NCBI RefSeq assembly: GCF_001280015.1
Contig: NZ_LGDV01000197.1
Coordinates: 1-64,000 of the forward strand
DNA from: Streptomyces sp. MMG1121
GTDB lineage: Bacteria > Actinomycetota > Actinomycetes > Streptomycetales > Streptomycetaceae
Reading direction: 5' to 3'
DNA: 64,000 nucleotides
The notes under the pieces are model-generated. The model searched no databases. It saw only the letters and a list, made by a program, of their open reading frames with translations, and was not told the DNA's origin. A program made the translations under genes and the position numbers. Shown one piece after another: positions 1 through 8,337 of this stretch; position 1 is the first letter of the stretch, and each line of letters opens with the position of its first letter.

Positions 1-77
1 GCCCCCCCGCCCACCCGGGCTCCGCCCCCCGGCCCCTCCTTCCCCGCTCCGCCCGCAAGAAAATCCTGTCCGAATCA

Positions 78-106
78 TTGACGCACCCTGGCCCTCTCCG
101 TAACTT
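78..106 (+). promoter_or_regulatory. Promoter of the sugar ABC/lyase locus
   Basis: TTGACG at 78-83 and TAACTT at 101-106 are separated by 17 bp, a good match to the housekeeping (HrdB-type) promoter consensus. Transcription would start near 113, directly in the palindromes at 113-137. The upstream 60 bp are C-rich and hold nothing else I can identify. Confidence 0.6.
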
Positions 107-112
107 GTGCCA

Positions 113-138
113 GCAAGCGCTTACTTGAAACGATTCAT
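113..138. promoter_or_regulatory. Tandem LacI-family-type operator palindromes
   Basis: Two short palindromes sit just downstream of the -10 box. AAGCGCTT at 115-122 is perfect and has the central CG typical of LacI/GalR operators. TGAAACGATTCA at 126-137 matches its reverse complement at 10 of 12 positions. Their place over the transcription start fits repression by a LacI-family regulator that is released by a sugar inducer. No such regulator lies in the window, so it is presumably encoded to the left. Confidence 0.55.
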
Positions 139-173
139 GACGGCGGCAACGACGCTGCGGGGAGGGCCCGACG

Positions 174-1460
174 GTGCAAACCAGCAGGAATCCTGAGAGG
201 CGTACGATCCTGAAGGCGGCCGGGGCGTCGGCGGCCGCGCTCGGGCTCGCCGCGACGACCGGCTGTGGAGGCGGAAGCGGTTCCGGGGATGGAACGGTGA
301 CGATCCGTTACTCGTGGTGGGGTGCCGAGGAGCGGGCCAAGAAGATCAACCAGACCATCGCCCTCTTCGCGAAGAAGTACCCGAAGATCAAGGTCAAGAC
401 GGACTTCCAGACGTACCAGTCCTTCTGGGAGAAGTTCCAGACCCAGGCCGCCGGCGGAAATCCACCGGATGTTTTCCAGAACGCCGTCGGATTCCTTCGG
501 AAATACGACAAGCGCGGAATTCTGCTCGACCTCAACTCTCAAGTGAAGGCAGGCAATCTGAGCCTGGATCACTTCCGCGAGGGCGTGACGAAGGTAGGCG
601 AGGTCGACGGCAAGCAGCTCGGAATTCCGGTCGGCTCCAACACCATGGCGCTCGTCATCGACAAGAAGGTCTTCCAGAAAGCGGGCGTCGAGCCGCACGT
701 GGGCTGGTCGTGGGACGACTACTTCAAGGCGCTGAAGACGATCCACGACAGGACGAAGGTACCCGGAGACACCGGCTACTTCGCGATCATGTACCTGTAC
801 GACCTCTACCTCCGGCAGAACGGCAAGGCGTTCTTCACCAAGGACGGACTCGGCTTCGACCAGGCCGATCTGAGGGAGTGGTGGACCGACGGCTACAACC
901 GCGTCAAGGCCGGGATCGTCACCGACCCCAAGATCGTCCAGCAGGACCAGCCCAAGTCCTCGCTCTCCGCCGGACACGGCGCCTCCGAGTTCACGTGGGA
1001 CAACTTCACCGTCCGCTACTCGTCCGAGGGCGACAGCACCTACGGCCTCGCCCCGATCCCGACCACGGACGGCAAGCGGACCGGCCAGTACCTCGCCTCC
1101 CTGATGCTCAGCGCCTCCGCCCACACCTCTCACCCGAAGGAGGTCGCGCAGTTCATCGACTTCATGTGCCACGACCCCGAGGTCGGCGCGATCATGGGCT
1201 ACGACCGCGGCATCCTCGCGAGCACCGAGCAGTACGACGCGTACAAGCCGACCGACGAGGTCAACAAGGAGATCGCGCAGTACGAGGCCGACACCGCCAA
1301 GGCGGGCGTCCTCGGCACGATCACCCCGCACCCCTCCGGTGCCGACACCATCGAGGCCGCCTTCCTGCGCATCGGCGGCGACCTCGGCCAGGGCAAGACG
1401 AAGGTCTCCGACGCGGTGAAGCAGTTCTTCACCGAGTCCGAGGCCGCCTTCCAGGCCTGA
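174..1460 (+). CDS. Sugar ABC transporter solute-binding lipoprotein
   Basis: This is an extracellular family 1 solute-binding protein of 428 residues that captures a carbohydrate for the two permeases downstream. The GTG start has GGGAGG about 10 bases upstream. The N-terminus is a Tat-type lipoprotein signal: twin arginine at residues 9-10 followed by TILK, a hydrophobic stretch, and a lipobox ending at Cys31. The mature protein shows the usual family opening (YSWWG, then a helix and a PDVFQ segment). The stop overlaps the next start as TGATG. Codons around 440-640 are less G+C-biased than in neighbours (aaa, gga, att), which may reflect recent acquisition. The substrate cannot be read from the sequence; the lyase at 3982-6717 suggests a pectin-derived oligosaccharide. 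Confidence 0.9.
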   Translation: MQTSRNPERRTILKAAGASAAALGLAATTGCGGGSGSGDGTVTIRYSWWGAEERAKKINQTIALFAKKYPKIKVKTDFQTYQSFWEKFQTQAAGGNPPDVFQNAVGFLRKYDKRGILLDLNSQVKAGNLSLDHFREGVTKVGEVDGKQLGIPVGSNTMALVIDKKVFQKAGVEPHVGWSWDDYFKALKTIHDRTKVPGDTGYFAIMYLYDLYLRQNGKAFFTKDGLGFDQADLREWWTDGYNRVKAGIVTDPKIVQQDQPKSSLSAGHGASEFTWDNFTVRYSSEGDSTYGLAPIPTTDGKRTGQYLASLMLSASAHTSHPKEVAQFIDFMCHDPEVGAIMGYDRGILASTEQYDAYKPTDEVNKEIAQYEADTAKAGVLGTITPHPSGADTIEAAFLRIGGDLGQGKTKVSDAVKQFFTESEAAFQA

Positions 1461-2431
1461 TGGGACGTGCCGTGACGCTCGTCAAGGACCCCGTGCCCGC
1501 CGCCCGCAAGACGCTCCCGGCCGCCCCCGCCACCGCGGGGCGGCGCGGCAACCGGCGCGAGAACCTCGCCGGCTATCTCTTCATGTCCCCGTGGATCGCG
1601 GGCTTCGTGCTGCTGACCGCGGGCCCGATGGCCGCCTCGCTGTACTTCGCGTTCACCGACTACAACCTCTTCAACGCCCCGAAGTGGGTCGGGCTCGACA
1701 ACTTCACGAAGATGTTCGACGACCCCCGCTGGCAGAAGTCGGTGGAGGTGACGGCGAAGTACGTGATCATCGGCACCCCGCTGAAGCTGCTGCTCGCGCT
1801 CGGGGTGGCCCTCCTGCTCGCCCAGAGCCGGCGCGGCCAGGCCTTCTACCGGGCGGCCTTCTACGCCCCGTCACTGATCGGCGCGAGCGTCTCCATCGGC
1901 TTCGTCTGGCGGTCGCTGTTCTCCGACGGCGCCGTCGTGGACCGTACCCAGACCTTCTTCGGCTGGCACGTCGGCGGCTGGGTCGGCAACGCCGACTGGG
2001 TGCTGTACTGCCTGATCGCCCTGACCGTCTGGCAGTTCGGCGCGCCCATGGTCATCTTCCTGGCCGGGCTCAAACAGGTGCCCAGGGAGCTGTACGAGGC
2101 GGCGGAGATGGACGGTGCCGGACCCTTGCGGAGGTTCTGGAACATCACCCTGCCGATGATCTCCCCGGTGCTCTTCTTCAACGTGCTCCTGGAGACCGTC
2201 CACTCCTTCCAGATCTTCGGCTCGGCCTATGTCGTCTCCAACACCTACTGCGGACCGGCCGACGCCACGCTCGTCTACACCTGCTACCTCTACCAGCAGG
2301 GCTTCAAGAACGCCCAGATGGGCTTCGCCTCCGCCATGGCCTGGATGCTGCTGCTCGCCGTGGCCCTGGTGACGGCCGTCCTCTTCTGGTCACAGAAGAA
2401 GTGGGTGCACTACGAGGAGGACGCCCGATGA
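1460..2431 (+). CDS. Sugar ABC transporter permease, first subunit
   Basis: This 323-residue integral membrane protein belongs to the MalF/UgpA-type permeases (binding-protein-dependent transport inner membrane component). The ATG overlaps the upstream stop (TGATG), so the pair is translationally coupled. About 35 basic cytoplasmic residues precede the first membrane span (near residue 38), and about six spans follow. The cytoplasmic EAA loop that docks the ATPase is clear (EAAEMDGAGPLRRFW, near residues 214-228). It forms the channel with the next gene. No ATPase gene is in the operon; in Streptomyces such importers are commonly energised by the shared ATPase MsiK, which I infer here. Confidence 0.92.
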   Translation: MGRAVTLVKDPVPAARKTLPAAPATAGRRGNRRENLAGYLFMSPWIAGFVLLTAGPMAASLYFAFTDYNLFNAPKWVGLDNFTKMFDDPRWQKSVEVTAKYVIIGTPLKLLLALGVALLLAQSRRGQAFYRAAFYAPSLIGASVSIGFVWRSLFSDGAVVDRTQTFFGWHVGGWVGNADWVLYCLIALTVWQFGAPMVIFLAGLKQVPRELYEAAEMDGAGPLRRFWNITLPMISPVLFFNVLLETVHSFQIFGSAYVVSNTYCGPADATLVYTCYLYQQGFKNAQMGFASAMAWMLLLAVALVTAVLFWSQKKWVHYEEDAR

Positions 2432-3285
2432 GTTCGCCCGGTCTCTCCCGCGAGCGCACCGGCTCCCTCGCCTGGCACGTGGGCGCCCTGCTGATCCTGG
2501 CGGTCATCCTCTACCCGGTGATCTGGGTCATCGGCGCCTCGTTCAAGCCCGGCAAGGACATCGTCAACAGCCTCACGCTGTTCCCGTCCCACCCGATCCT
2601 GAGCAACTACAAGGGCCTTGTCGACGGCATCGCGGACGTCCAGATCTGGACGTTCTTCCAGAACTCCCTCTTCTACGCCCTCGGTGCCGTCGCCGGCGTG
2701 CTCATCTCCTGCTCGCTGACCGCGTACGCCTTCGCCCGCATCCGGTTCGCCGGGCGCGGTCTGCTCTTCTCGCTGATGATCGGCACGCTGTTGCTGCCGT
2801 ACCACGTGCTGCTGATCCCGCAGTACGTGATGTTCCAGAAGCTGGGCTGGGTCAACAGCTACGCCCCGCTGCTGATCGGCAAGTACCTGGCCACGGAGGC
2901 CTTCTTCGTCTTCCTGATGGTGCAGTTCATGCGGAACCTGCCGAAGGAGCTGGACGAGGCCGCGCGGCTCGACGGCTGCGGCCACCTGCGCATCTACTGG
3001 TCGATCGTGCTGCCGCTGTCCCGGCCCGCGCTCATCACCAGCGCGATCTTCACCTTCATCAACGCCTGGAACGACTTCATGGGCCCGCTGATCTACCTCA
3101 ACGAGCCGGGCAAGTACACGGTCTCGCTGGGCCTCATGATGTTCCGCGACTCCGACGGCGTGGCCGCCAACTACGGCGGGATGATCGCGATGTCCCTGGT
3201 CGCGCTGCTGCCCGTGCTGCTGTTCTTCCTCGCCTTCCAGCGCTATCTGATCGACGGGATGGCGACCTCCGGACTGAAGGGGTGA
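2428..3285 (+). CDS. Sugar ABC transporter permease, second subunit
   Basis: This 285-residue MalG/UgpE-type permease starts at an ATG that overlaps the previous stop (ATGA). It has about six membrane spans, starting near residue 15. The EAA loop reads DEAARLDGCGHLRIYW (near residues 174-189), followed by the conserved LPLSRPAL segment. It pairs with the upstream permease to form the translocation pore. Its stop overlaps the GTG of the DUF624 gene, so all four genes from 174 to 3884 are coupled. Confidence 0.92.
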   Translation: MSSPGLSRERTGSLAWHVGALLILAVILYPVIWVIGASFKPGKDIVNSLTLFPSHPILSNYKGLVDGIADVQIWTFFQNSLFYALGAVAGVLISCSLTAYAFARIRFAGRGLLFSLMIGTLLLPYHVLLIPQYVMFQKLGWVNSYAPLLIGKYLATEAFFVFLMVQFMRNLPKELDEAARLDGCGHLRIYWSIVLPLSRPALITSAIFTFINAWNDFMGPLIYLNEPGKYTVSLGLMMFRDSDGVAANYGGMIAMSLVALLPVLLFFLAFQRYLIDGMATSGLKG

Positions 3286-3884
3286 GGCGAGCCGTGGCCC
3301 GGGCGCGGGCGGAGCCGCGGGGGGAGTCCGTGTTCGCGGAGCGGTTCGCCGTCTTCGCCGAGTGTCTGCTGACCGGCGTGTGGATCGCGGTGGCCTCCCT
3401 GGGGGTCGTCACCTACCCGGCCGCCTTCGCCGCCGGCGCCCGGCACCTGCGCCGCCGTACCGGCCACCGGGCAGGCGGCTGGCGGGAGTTCGCCGCGGAC
3501 TTCCGCGCCGCCCTGCGCCGGGGCTGGGCGGTCGGGCTCGCCGGCTGGGCCGCCGCGGCGGCGGCCTGGGTGGATGTGCAGGCCGTGCGGGCCGGGCTGC
3601 CCGGCGGGCCGCTCGTGGGGGCCGTAGGGCTGTTCGCGGTGCTCGGGCTCGCCGTCACCGGGCTGCGCGCGGCGGCCGTCTGGGCGCCGGGGGAGAACTG
3701 GCGGGCGCTGCTCGCCGCGGCCGGCCGCCGCAGCGTGCTCGACCCCGCCGGATCCTTCCTGCTCGTCGGCGGAGCTGTCCTCACCTGCTGCTCCGCCCTG
3801 TTCGTCGCCCCGCTGGCGGTCCCCGTGCTCGGGGCCGTCACCGCGGCGGCCGTCGCCGTGGAGGAGCGCCACCGACGCCGCTGA
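3282..3884 (+). CDS. DUF624 (YesL-like) membrane protein
   Basis: This 200-residue membrane protein starts at a GTG overlapping the permease stop (GTGA). About four or five hydrophobic segments are visible (near residues 28-45, 80-100, 107-125 and 155-185), with a basic tail. Length, topology and position match the DUF624/YesL family, small membrane proteins found beside carbohydrate ABC importers; Bacillus subtilis yesL lies next to the rhamnogalacturonan importer genes yesOPQ. No catalytic motif is visible. A role in assembling or controlling the importer is plausible but unproven. Family assignment rests on length, hydropathy and context rather than a diagnostic motif. Confidence 0.7.
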   Translation: MRRAVARARAEPRGESVFAERFAVFAECLLTGVWIAVASLGVVTYPAAFAAGARHLRRRTGHRAGGWREFAADFRAALRRGWAVGLAGWAAAAAAWVDVQAVRAGLPGGPLVGAVGLFAVLGLAVTGLRAAAVWAPGENWRALLAAAGRRSVLDPAGSFLLVGGAVLTCCSALFVAPLAVPVLGAVTAAAVAVEERHRRR

Positions 3885-3981
3885 GCGACGGCACCCCGAC
3901 CAAGGCCGGCGCCCCGGGCGCCATCCTTCGCCCTGTCATGCCCCTGTCCAGCCGCACGTGTCCCGCACGGAAGGAAAGAGC

Positions 3982-6717
3982 ATGTCTCCCATCCCCCGCA
4001 GGTCCCTCCTCAGGGCGGCCGCCGTCGCCGGCGCCGCCACCCGGTTCAGCTGGGCCCTCGGAGCCAAGGACGCCGAGGCCGCGCCGCGAGCCGCAGCCGG
4101 GGGCGCCGACCCCGTCACCCTGGACTGGCTGGAGGACGGCGGCCTCGGCGCCGCGCCCGGCTCCACCGTCGGCGTGCCCTGGCCCATGGGCACCTACCAG
4201 GAGGACCAGACCTTCGCGCTCACCGACGCCGACGGCAAGGACGTCCCCGTCCAGACCTGGCCGCTCGCCTACTGGCCCGACGGCTCCCTCAAGTGGACGG
4301 CCCACGCGGTCGGTTCGGGCGACGGAAAGCTGACCCTCACCGCCGGTACGCCCGCCGCACCCGGCAACAAGGTCACCGTCGACCGGAACGGCGGCACCAT
4401 CGACGTCTCCACCGGCGTCATCACCGCGAAGATCGGCAAAAACGGCACCACCCTGATCAAGTCCGTCACCCGGGGCTCGACGGAGATCGCCAGGAACGGG
4501 CGCCTCGTACTGATCCGGCAGCCCGAGGTGGAGGACGAGGACCAGGGCGCGGTCAGGACCGAGCGCTTCGACGGCACCATCGACTCCGTCACCGTCGAAC
4601 AGGACGGCCCGGTCCGCGCGGCCGTCCGCATCGACGGCAAGCACCGCAAGGGCGGCCGCGGCTGGCTGCCGTTCTCGATCCGCCTGTACTTCTACGCCGG
4701 CGCCGACTCCTTCCGCGTGGTGCACACCATCACCTACGACGGGACGCAGGAGCCGGGCAGGAGCAGCGGCGACTTCATCCGCGGGCTCGGCGTCCGCTTC
4801 GGCGTGCCCCTGCGCGACGCGGCGTACGACCGGCACATCCGCATCGGCGGAGAGGGCACCGGCCTGCTCCGCGAGGCCGTCCAGGGCATCACCGGACTGC
4901 GCCGCGACCCGGGCGCCGCCGTGCAGAGCGCCCAGTACGAGGGCCGGAAGCTGCCCGACCCGTCCACCTGGGACCAGCGGGTGACGACGCGCCTGCAGTA
5001 CGTCCCGCACTGGGGCGACTACACCCTCTCCCAGCTCTCCGCCGACGGCTTCACCGTCCGCAAGCGCACCAAGAAGGGGTACGGCTGGATCGCCGCCGGC
5101 GGTGGCAAGCGGGCCGCCGGCTTCGGCTACGTCGGCGGCGCGAGCGGCGGACTCTCCTTCGGACTGCGCGACTTCTGGGAGAAGTTCCCCGCCCAGCTCG
5201 ACATCCGCGACGCCCACACCGACGAGGCCACCGTCACCCTCTGGCTCTGGTCGCCCGAGGCCCAGCCGATGGACCTGCGCTTCTACCACGACGGCATGGG
5301 CCAGGACACCTACGCCAGACAGCTCGAAGGCCTCAACATCACCTACGAGGACTACGAGCCCGAGTTCGGCTCCCCCTACGGCATCGCCCGCACCTCCGAA
5401 CTGCTCTTCTGGGCCAACGACTCCACTCCGGCCGCCGAGACCCTCGCCCAGCAGGTCCGGGCCGTACGGGTACTGCCCCAGCTCGTCGCCCCGCCCGCCC
5501 AGCTCATCAAGGCCGAGGTCTTCGGCCCCGGACTGTTCTCCGAACCGGACCGCTCCACCGCCGCCAAGGCGAAGATCGAGGACCACCTCGACTTCCTCTT
5601 CGCCTACTACAAGGACCAGGTGGAGATGCGCCGCTGGTACGGCTTCTGGGACTACGGCGACTTCATGCACACCTACGAAACCGTCCGCCACCAGTGGCGC
5701 TACGACGTCGGCGGCTACGCCTGGGACAACTCCGAACTCTCGCCCGACCTGTGGCTCTGGTACGCCTACCTGAGAAGCGGCCGCTCCGACCTCTTCCGCT
5801 TCGCCGAGGCACTGACCCGGCACACCGGCGAGGTCGACGTCTACCACCTCGGCACCTGGGCGGGCCTCGGCACCCGGCACGGCGTGCAGCACTTCGCCGA
5901 CAGCGCCAAGCAGCAGCGCATCGCCAACACGACGTACCGGCGCTTCTACTACTTCCTCACCGCCGACGAACGCGTCGGCGACCTCATGCACGCCAACGTC
6001 GACTCCGACGAGACCTTCCTCGTCCTCGACCCGCAGCGCAAGGTCCGCACCGACCCCTACACACCCGACCGGCACGCCCTGTCGATCGGCTTCGGCACGG
6101 ACTGGAGCGGCCTGGTCTCGGCCTGGCTGACCGAGTGGGAACGCAAGGGCCCCCAGTGGGAGAAGGCCAAGGCGCGCGTACTGTCCACGATGGAGGGCAT
6201 CGCCGCCCAGCCCAACGGCTTCGTCCAGGGCAGCGGGCTCTACGACCTCGACACCGGCAAGTTCGCCGTCGCCGACAAGCCGGTGGTGTCCGTGTCCCAC
6301 CTTTCGGCTGTCTTCGGTCTCAACGAGCTGTGCGCCGAGCTGATCCACCTGGTCGACATGCCCGCGTTCAAGACGGCCTACCTGGACTACTGCCGCTACT
6401 TCAACGCCACCAAGGCCGAGCAGAAGGCCCGCTACGGCTCCGACTTCGGCACCCTGCTGCTCTTCCAGGGCCACTCGCGCCTCGACGCCTACGCCGCCGT
6501 ACAGACCGGCGACGCGACGCTGACCAAGCGCGCCTGGACCAGGTTCTACAGCTCCGACGGCTACAGCGAGTCCTCGCCGTGGACGACCGAGAAGCTCACC
6601 GGACCGGTCACCCTGGTCGAAGGCGGTGAGGCGAACTGGGTGTCCAGCAACGACACCGCACTCTACGGCCTCGCGGCCATCGAGAACCTGGCCCTGCTCG
6701 GCGACAGGATGCCCTGA
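3982..6717 (+). CDS. Tat-exported PcRGLX/YetA-like exo-rhamnogalacturonan lyase family protein
   Basis: This 911-residue exported enzyme resembles the PcRGLX/YetA-like family: an N-terminal RIFT-barrel, a central beta-sandwich and a C-terminal alpha/alpha toroid. I prefer the ATG at 3982, which follows AAGGAAAG, over an upstream GTG at 3958. The N-terminus is a Tat signal with twin arginine at residues 6-7 (RRSLLRA) and an Ala-rich stretch ending near residue 34. The domain order is supported by an N-terminal beta-rich part (for example GVPWPMGTY) and an aromatic-rich helical second half (YGFWDYGDFMHTY, WDNSELSPDLWLWYAYLRSG). Characterised relatives release unsaturated galacturonate-rhamnose units from the end of rhamnogalacturonan I. 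With the upstream importer and YesL-like protein this looks like a pectin side-chain utilisation locus. The exact activity is inferred. Confidence 0.72.
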   Translation: MSPIPRRSLLRAAAVAGAATRFSWALGAKDAEAAPRAAAGGADPVTLDWLEDGGLGAAPGSTVGVPWPMGTYQEDQTFALTDADGKDVPVQTWPLAYWPDGSLKWTAHAVGSGDGKLTLTAGTPAAPGNKVTVDRNGGTIDVSTGVITAKIGKNGTTLIKSVTRGSTEIARNGRLVLIRQPEVEDEDQGAVRTERFDGTIDSVTVEQDGPVRAAVRIDGKHRKGGRGWLPFSIRLYFYAGADSFRVVHTITYDGTQEPGRSSGDFIRGLGVRFGVPLRDAAYDRHIRIGGEGTGLLREAVQGITGLRRDPGAAVQSAQYEGRKLPDPSTWDQRVTTRLQYVPHWGDYTLSQLSADGFTVRKRTKKGYGWIAAGGGKRAAGFGYVGGASGGLSFGLRDFWEKFPAQLDIRDAHTDEATVTLWLWSPEAQPMDLRFYHDGMGQDTYARQLEGLNITYEDYEPEFGSPYGIARTSELLFWANDSTPAAETLAQQVRAVRVLPQLVAPPAQLIKAEVFGPGLFSEPDRSTAAKAKIEDHLDFLFAYYKDQVEMRRWYGFWDYGDFMHTYETVRHQWRYDVGGYAWDNSELSPDLWLWYAYLRSGRSDLFRFAEALTRHTGEVDVYHLGTWAGLGTRHGVQHFADSAKQQRIANTTYRRFYYFLTADERVGDLMHANVDSDETFLVLDPQRKVRTDPYTPDRHALSIGFGTDWSGLVSAWLTEWERKGPQWEKAKARVLSTMEGIAAQPNGFVQGSGLYDLDTGKFAVADKPVVSVSHLSAVFGLNELCAELIHLVDMPAFKTAYLDYCRYFNATKAEQKARYGSDFGTLLLFQGHSRLDAYAAVQTGDATLTKRAWTRFYSSDGYSESSPWTTEKLTGPVTLVEGGEANWVSSNDTALYGLAAIENLALLGDRMP

Positions 6718-6792
6718 CCGGGCGGACGGGAGCGCCGTCGCACGGGCGGCGGCGCTCCCCGACGAGTGTGGCCCGGGCCACGATGCGGCGCC

Positions 6793-6808
6793 TGAGTACG
6801 CGTACTCA
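6793..6808. promoter_or_regulatory. Perfect 16-bp palindrome TGAGTACGCGTACTCA
   Basis: This sequence equals its own reverse complement over all 16 bases. It sits 32 bp upstream of the preferred ATG of the SRPBCC gene, with a T-rich segment (gatttatg) right after it. Position and symmetry suggest an operator or activator site for a dimeric regulator, rather than a terminator, as there is no loop or T-run. I do not recognise the binding protein. Confidence 0.5.
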
Positions 6809-6840
6809 GATTTATGCCTGCATACGGGCAGACTCCGTCC

Positions 6841-7287
6841 ATGGACCGCAACCGCTACCGCTTCCTCAGCTTGTGGACCCTGCCCGCCCCGCCGGCGGCC
6901 GTGTACGCCGTGCTGGAGCGGCCCGAGGACTACCCCCGCTGGTGGCCGCAAGTGCGGGCGGTGACCCGGCTGGACGGCGGCACCGGGGTCATCACCGTCC
7001 GGTCCCTGCTGCCGTACGCCATGACGTTCACCGCACGCGAGACGCGCCGCGATCCGGCCGCCGGGATCCTGCAGATCGCCCTCTCCGGCGACATGGCCGG
7101 CTGGGCCCGCTGGACGGTCACCGCCCAGGGGCCGGGGACCCTGGCCCGCTACGACCAGGTCGTGGAGGTGCACAAGCCCCTGCTCCGGCGGCTCGCCGTA
7201 CCGGGACGCCCGGTCTTCCGGGCCAACCACCGGCTGATGATGCGGGCCGGACGGCGCGGGCTGCTGCGGTACCTCGAAGCGGTTTGA
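6841..7287 (+). CDS. SRPBCC-family (START/polyketide cyclase-like) protein
   Basis: This small protein (148 residues from ATG 6841) has the helix-grip layout of SRPBCC proteins: an N-terminal strand (YRFLSLWTLPAP), the helix-loop 'VYAVLERPEDYPRWWPQV' typical of lipid or polyketide-binding members, several beta strands and a long basic C-terminal helix. An upstream ATG at 6814 would add nine residues but lies close to the probable promoter; neither has a strong ribosome-binding site. Such proteins bind hydrophobic ligands, and no catalytic residues can be assigned. It is monocistronic, between the lyase locus and tRNA-Val, with a perfect palindrome in its promoter region. Confidence 0.75.
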   Translation: MDRNRYRFLSLWTLPAPPAAVYAVLERPEDYPRWWPQVRAVTRLDGGTGVITVRSLLPYAMTFTARETRRDPAAGILQIALSGDMAGWARWTVTAQGPGTLARYDQVVEVHKPLLRRLAVPGRPVFRANHRLMMRAGRRGLLRYLEAV

Positions 7288-7326
7288 AGGATCGGCGTCT
7301 CGACCTGTATTGTTCAGTGCGTTCCC

Positions 7327-7398
7327 GGGCGATTAGCTCAGTGGGAGAGCGCTTCGTTCACACCGAAGAGGTCACTGGTTCGAACCCAGTATCGCCCA
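7327..7398 (+). tRNA. tRNA-Val (anticodon CAC)
   Basis: The 72-nt gene folds as a complete cloverleaf: acceptor stem GGGCGAT/ATCGCCC, D arm with TAGCTCAGTGGGAGAGC, anticodon stem CTTCG/CGAAG (7352-7356 with 7364-7368), loop TTCACAC at 7357-7363 with anticodon CAC at 7359-7361, and T arm with GGTTCGAACCC. The discriminator is A7398. The terminal CCA is not encoded (the next bases are CCC), so CCA must be added after transcription. It reads GUG valine codons. Confidence 0.95.
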
Positions 7399-7403
7399 CC
7401 CGG

Positions 7404-7437
7404 AGAAGGCCGGTCCGCATCAGCGGACCGGCCTTCT
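7404..7437. terminator. Bidirectional stem-loop between tRNA-Val and the exonuclease gene
   Basis: A perfect 15-bp stem (7404-7418 with 7423-7437) closes a 4-base ATCA loop immediately after the tRNA and seven bases before the convergent exonuclease stop. It probably terminates both transcripts. Confidence 0.8.
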
Positions 7438-7443
7438 GCTCGC

Positions 7444-8169
7444 TCACGCCGCCGCCGGCAGTTCCGGGCGCAAAGGCCAGTCCGTGTTGACTATCTCCTC
7501 CGAGCCGCTGCGCGCGAACCACGCCTGGAGGCCGCGGGCCTGCGCCGCGTGCCAGTTGGCCTGGAGCGTGTGCAGCTCGGCCGGGGAGAGGCGCTCCAGC
7601 CGTGTCGCGAAACGGCGGCCCACCGCCCGTACGACATCCAGCGCGGCCAGCGCGTCCGCCGCCGCGTCGTGCGCGTCCTGCAGCTCGACGCCGTAGTGCG
7701 CGCACAGGTCGGTCAGTGTGCGCCGGCCCTTGCGGTACCGGTCCAGATGCTTGTCCAGGACCCGCGGGTCCAGCACCCTGAGCGGCACCGACTCGAACCA
7801 GCGGTCCAGCGAGGACGCCCGGTGCCGGCGCAACTCCCGGTCCAGCAGCGTCAGATCGAACGGCGCGTTCATCACCACCAGCGGGCGGCCCATCGCCGCG
7901 TGCTCCGCCAGATGCTCGGCTATCTCGTACATCACCGGCGCCGGCCAGCGGCCGTGGTGCTGCAGGTGTTCCTCCGTCAGCCCGTGCACCGCCGTCGCCG
8001 CCTCCGGCACCGGGACGCCCGGGTTCACCAGCCAGCGGCAAACCCGGGGCCGGGTCCCCGGCGCGTCCTGGACGACGACAGCGGCCGACACGATCCGGTC
8101 GGTCTCGACGTCCACACCCGTCGTCTCCGTGTCGAAGGCGGCCAGTGGCCCTTCGTACCAGGTCGTCAT
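7444..8169 (-). CDS. 3'-5' exonuclease of the DnaQ/DEDDh superfamily
   Basis: This is a 241-residue stand-alone exonuclease domain. The Exo I motif FDTETTG holds the first two metal-binding acids (Asp13, Glu15). Exo II is seen in NAPFDLTLLDREL, and Exo III in HDAAADALAALDV, where the His-Asp spacing is that of DEDDh enzymes. It resembles the DNA polymerase III epsilon proofreading fold but has no polymerase-binding tail that I can see, so it could act in repair or RNA processing. The ATG has GAGGAG about 11 bases upstream. It is transcribed divergently from the DUF4365 gene and convergently with tRNA-Val. Confidence 0.88.
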   Translation of the reverse strand: MTTWYEGPLAAFDTETTGVDVETDRIVSAAVVVQDAPGTRPRVCRWLVNPGVPVPEAATAVHGLTEEHLQHHGRWPAPVMYEIAEHLAEHAAMGRPLVVMNAPFDLTLLDRELRRHRASSLDRWFESVPLRVLDPRVLDKHLDRYRKGRRTLTDLCAHYGVELQDAHDAAADALAALDVVRAVGRRFATRLERLSPAELHTLQANWHAAQARGLQAWFARSGSEEIVNTDWPLRPELPAAA

Positions 8170-8337
8170 CTGAACCCAACTCCTCGTTCACCCAGCGCAG
8201 ATGACGTTCCGTCTTCTGCCCGTTTGGTGATACCCGGGCCGTTTGCGCCGTACGCCGGAAGGAGACAACAGGAGTACGGGTCTTTGCAGTTCAGCGGCCC
8301 GCAGCGGAAACACTCTTGGCTTGGAAGGCTGTTGGTC

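Noticed and set aside
3838..7230. Open frame of more than 1,100 codons on the minus strand opposite the lyase gene
   Set aside because: It is antisense to a clear Tat-exported enzyme, has the Val/Gly/Ala/Asp-rich make-up of a shadow frame in high-G+C DNA, and no recognisable domain.
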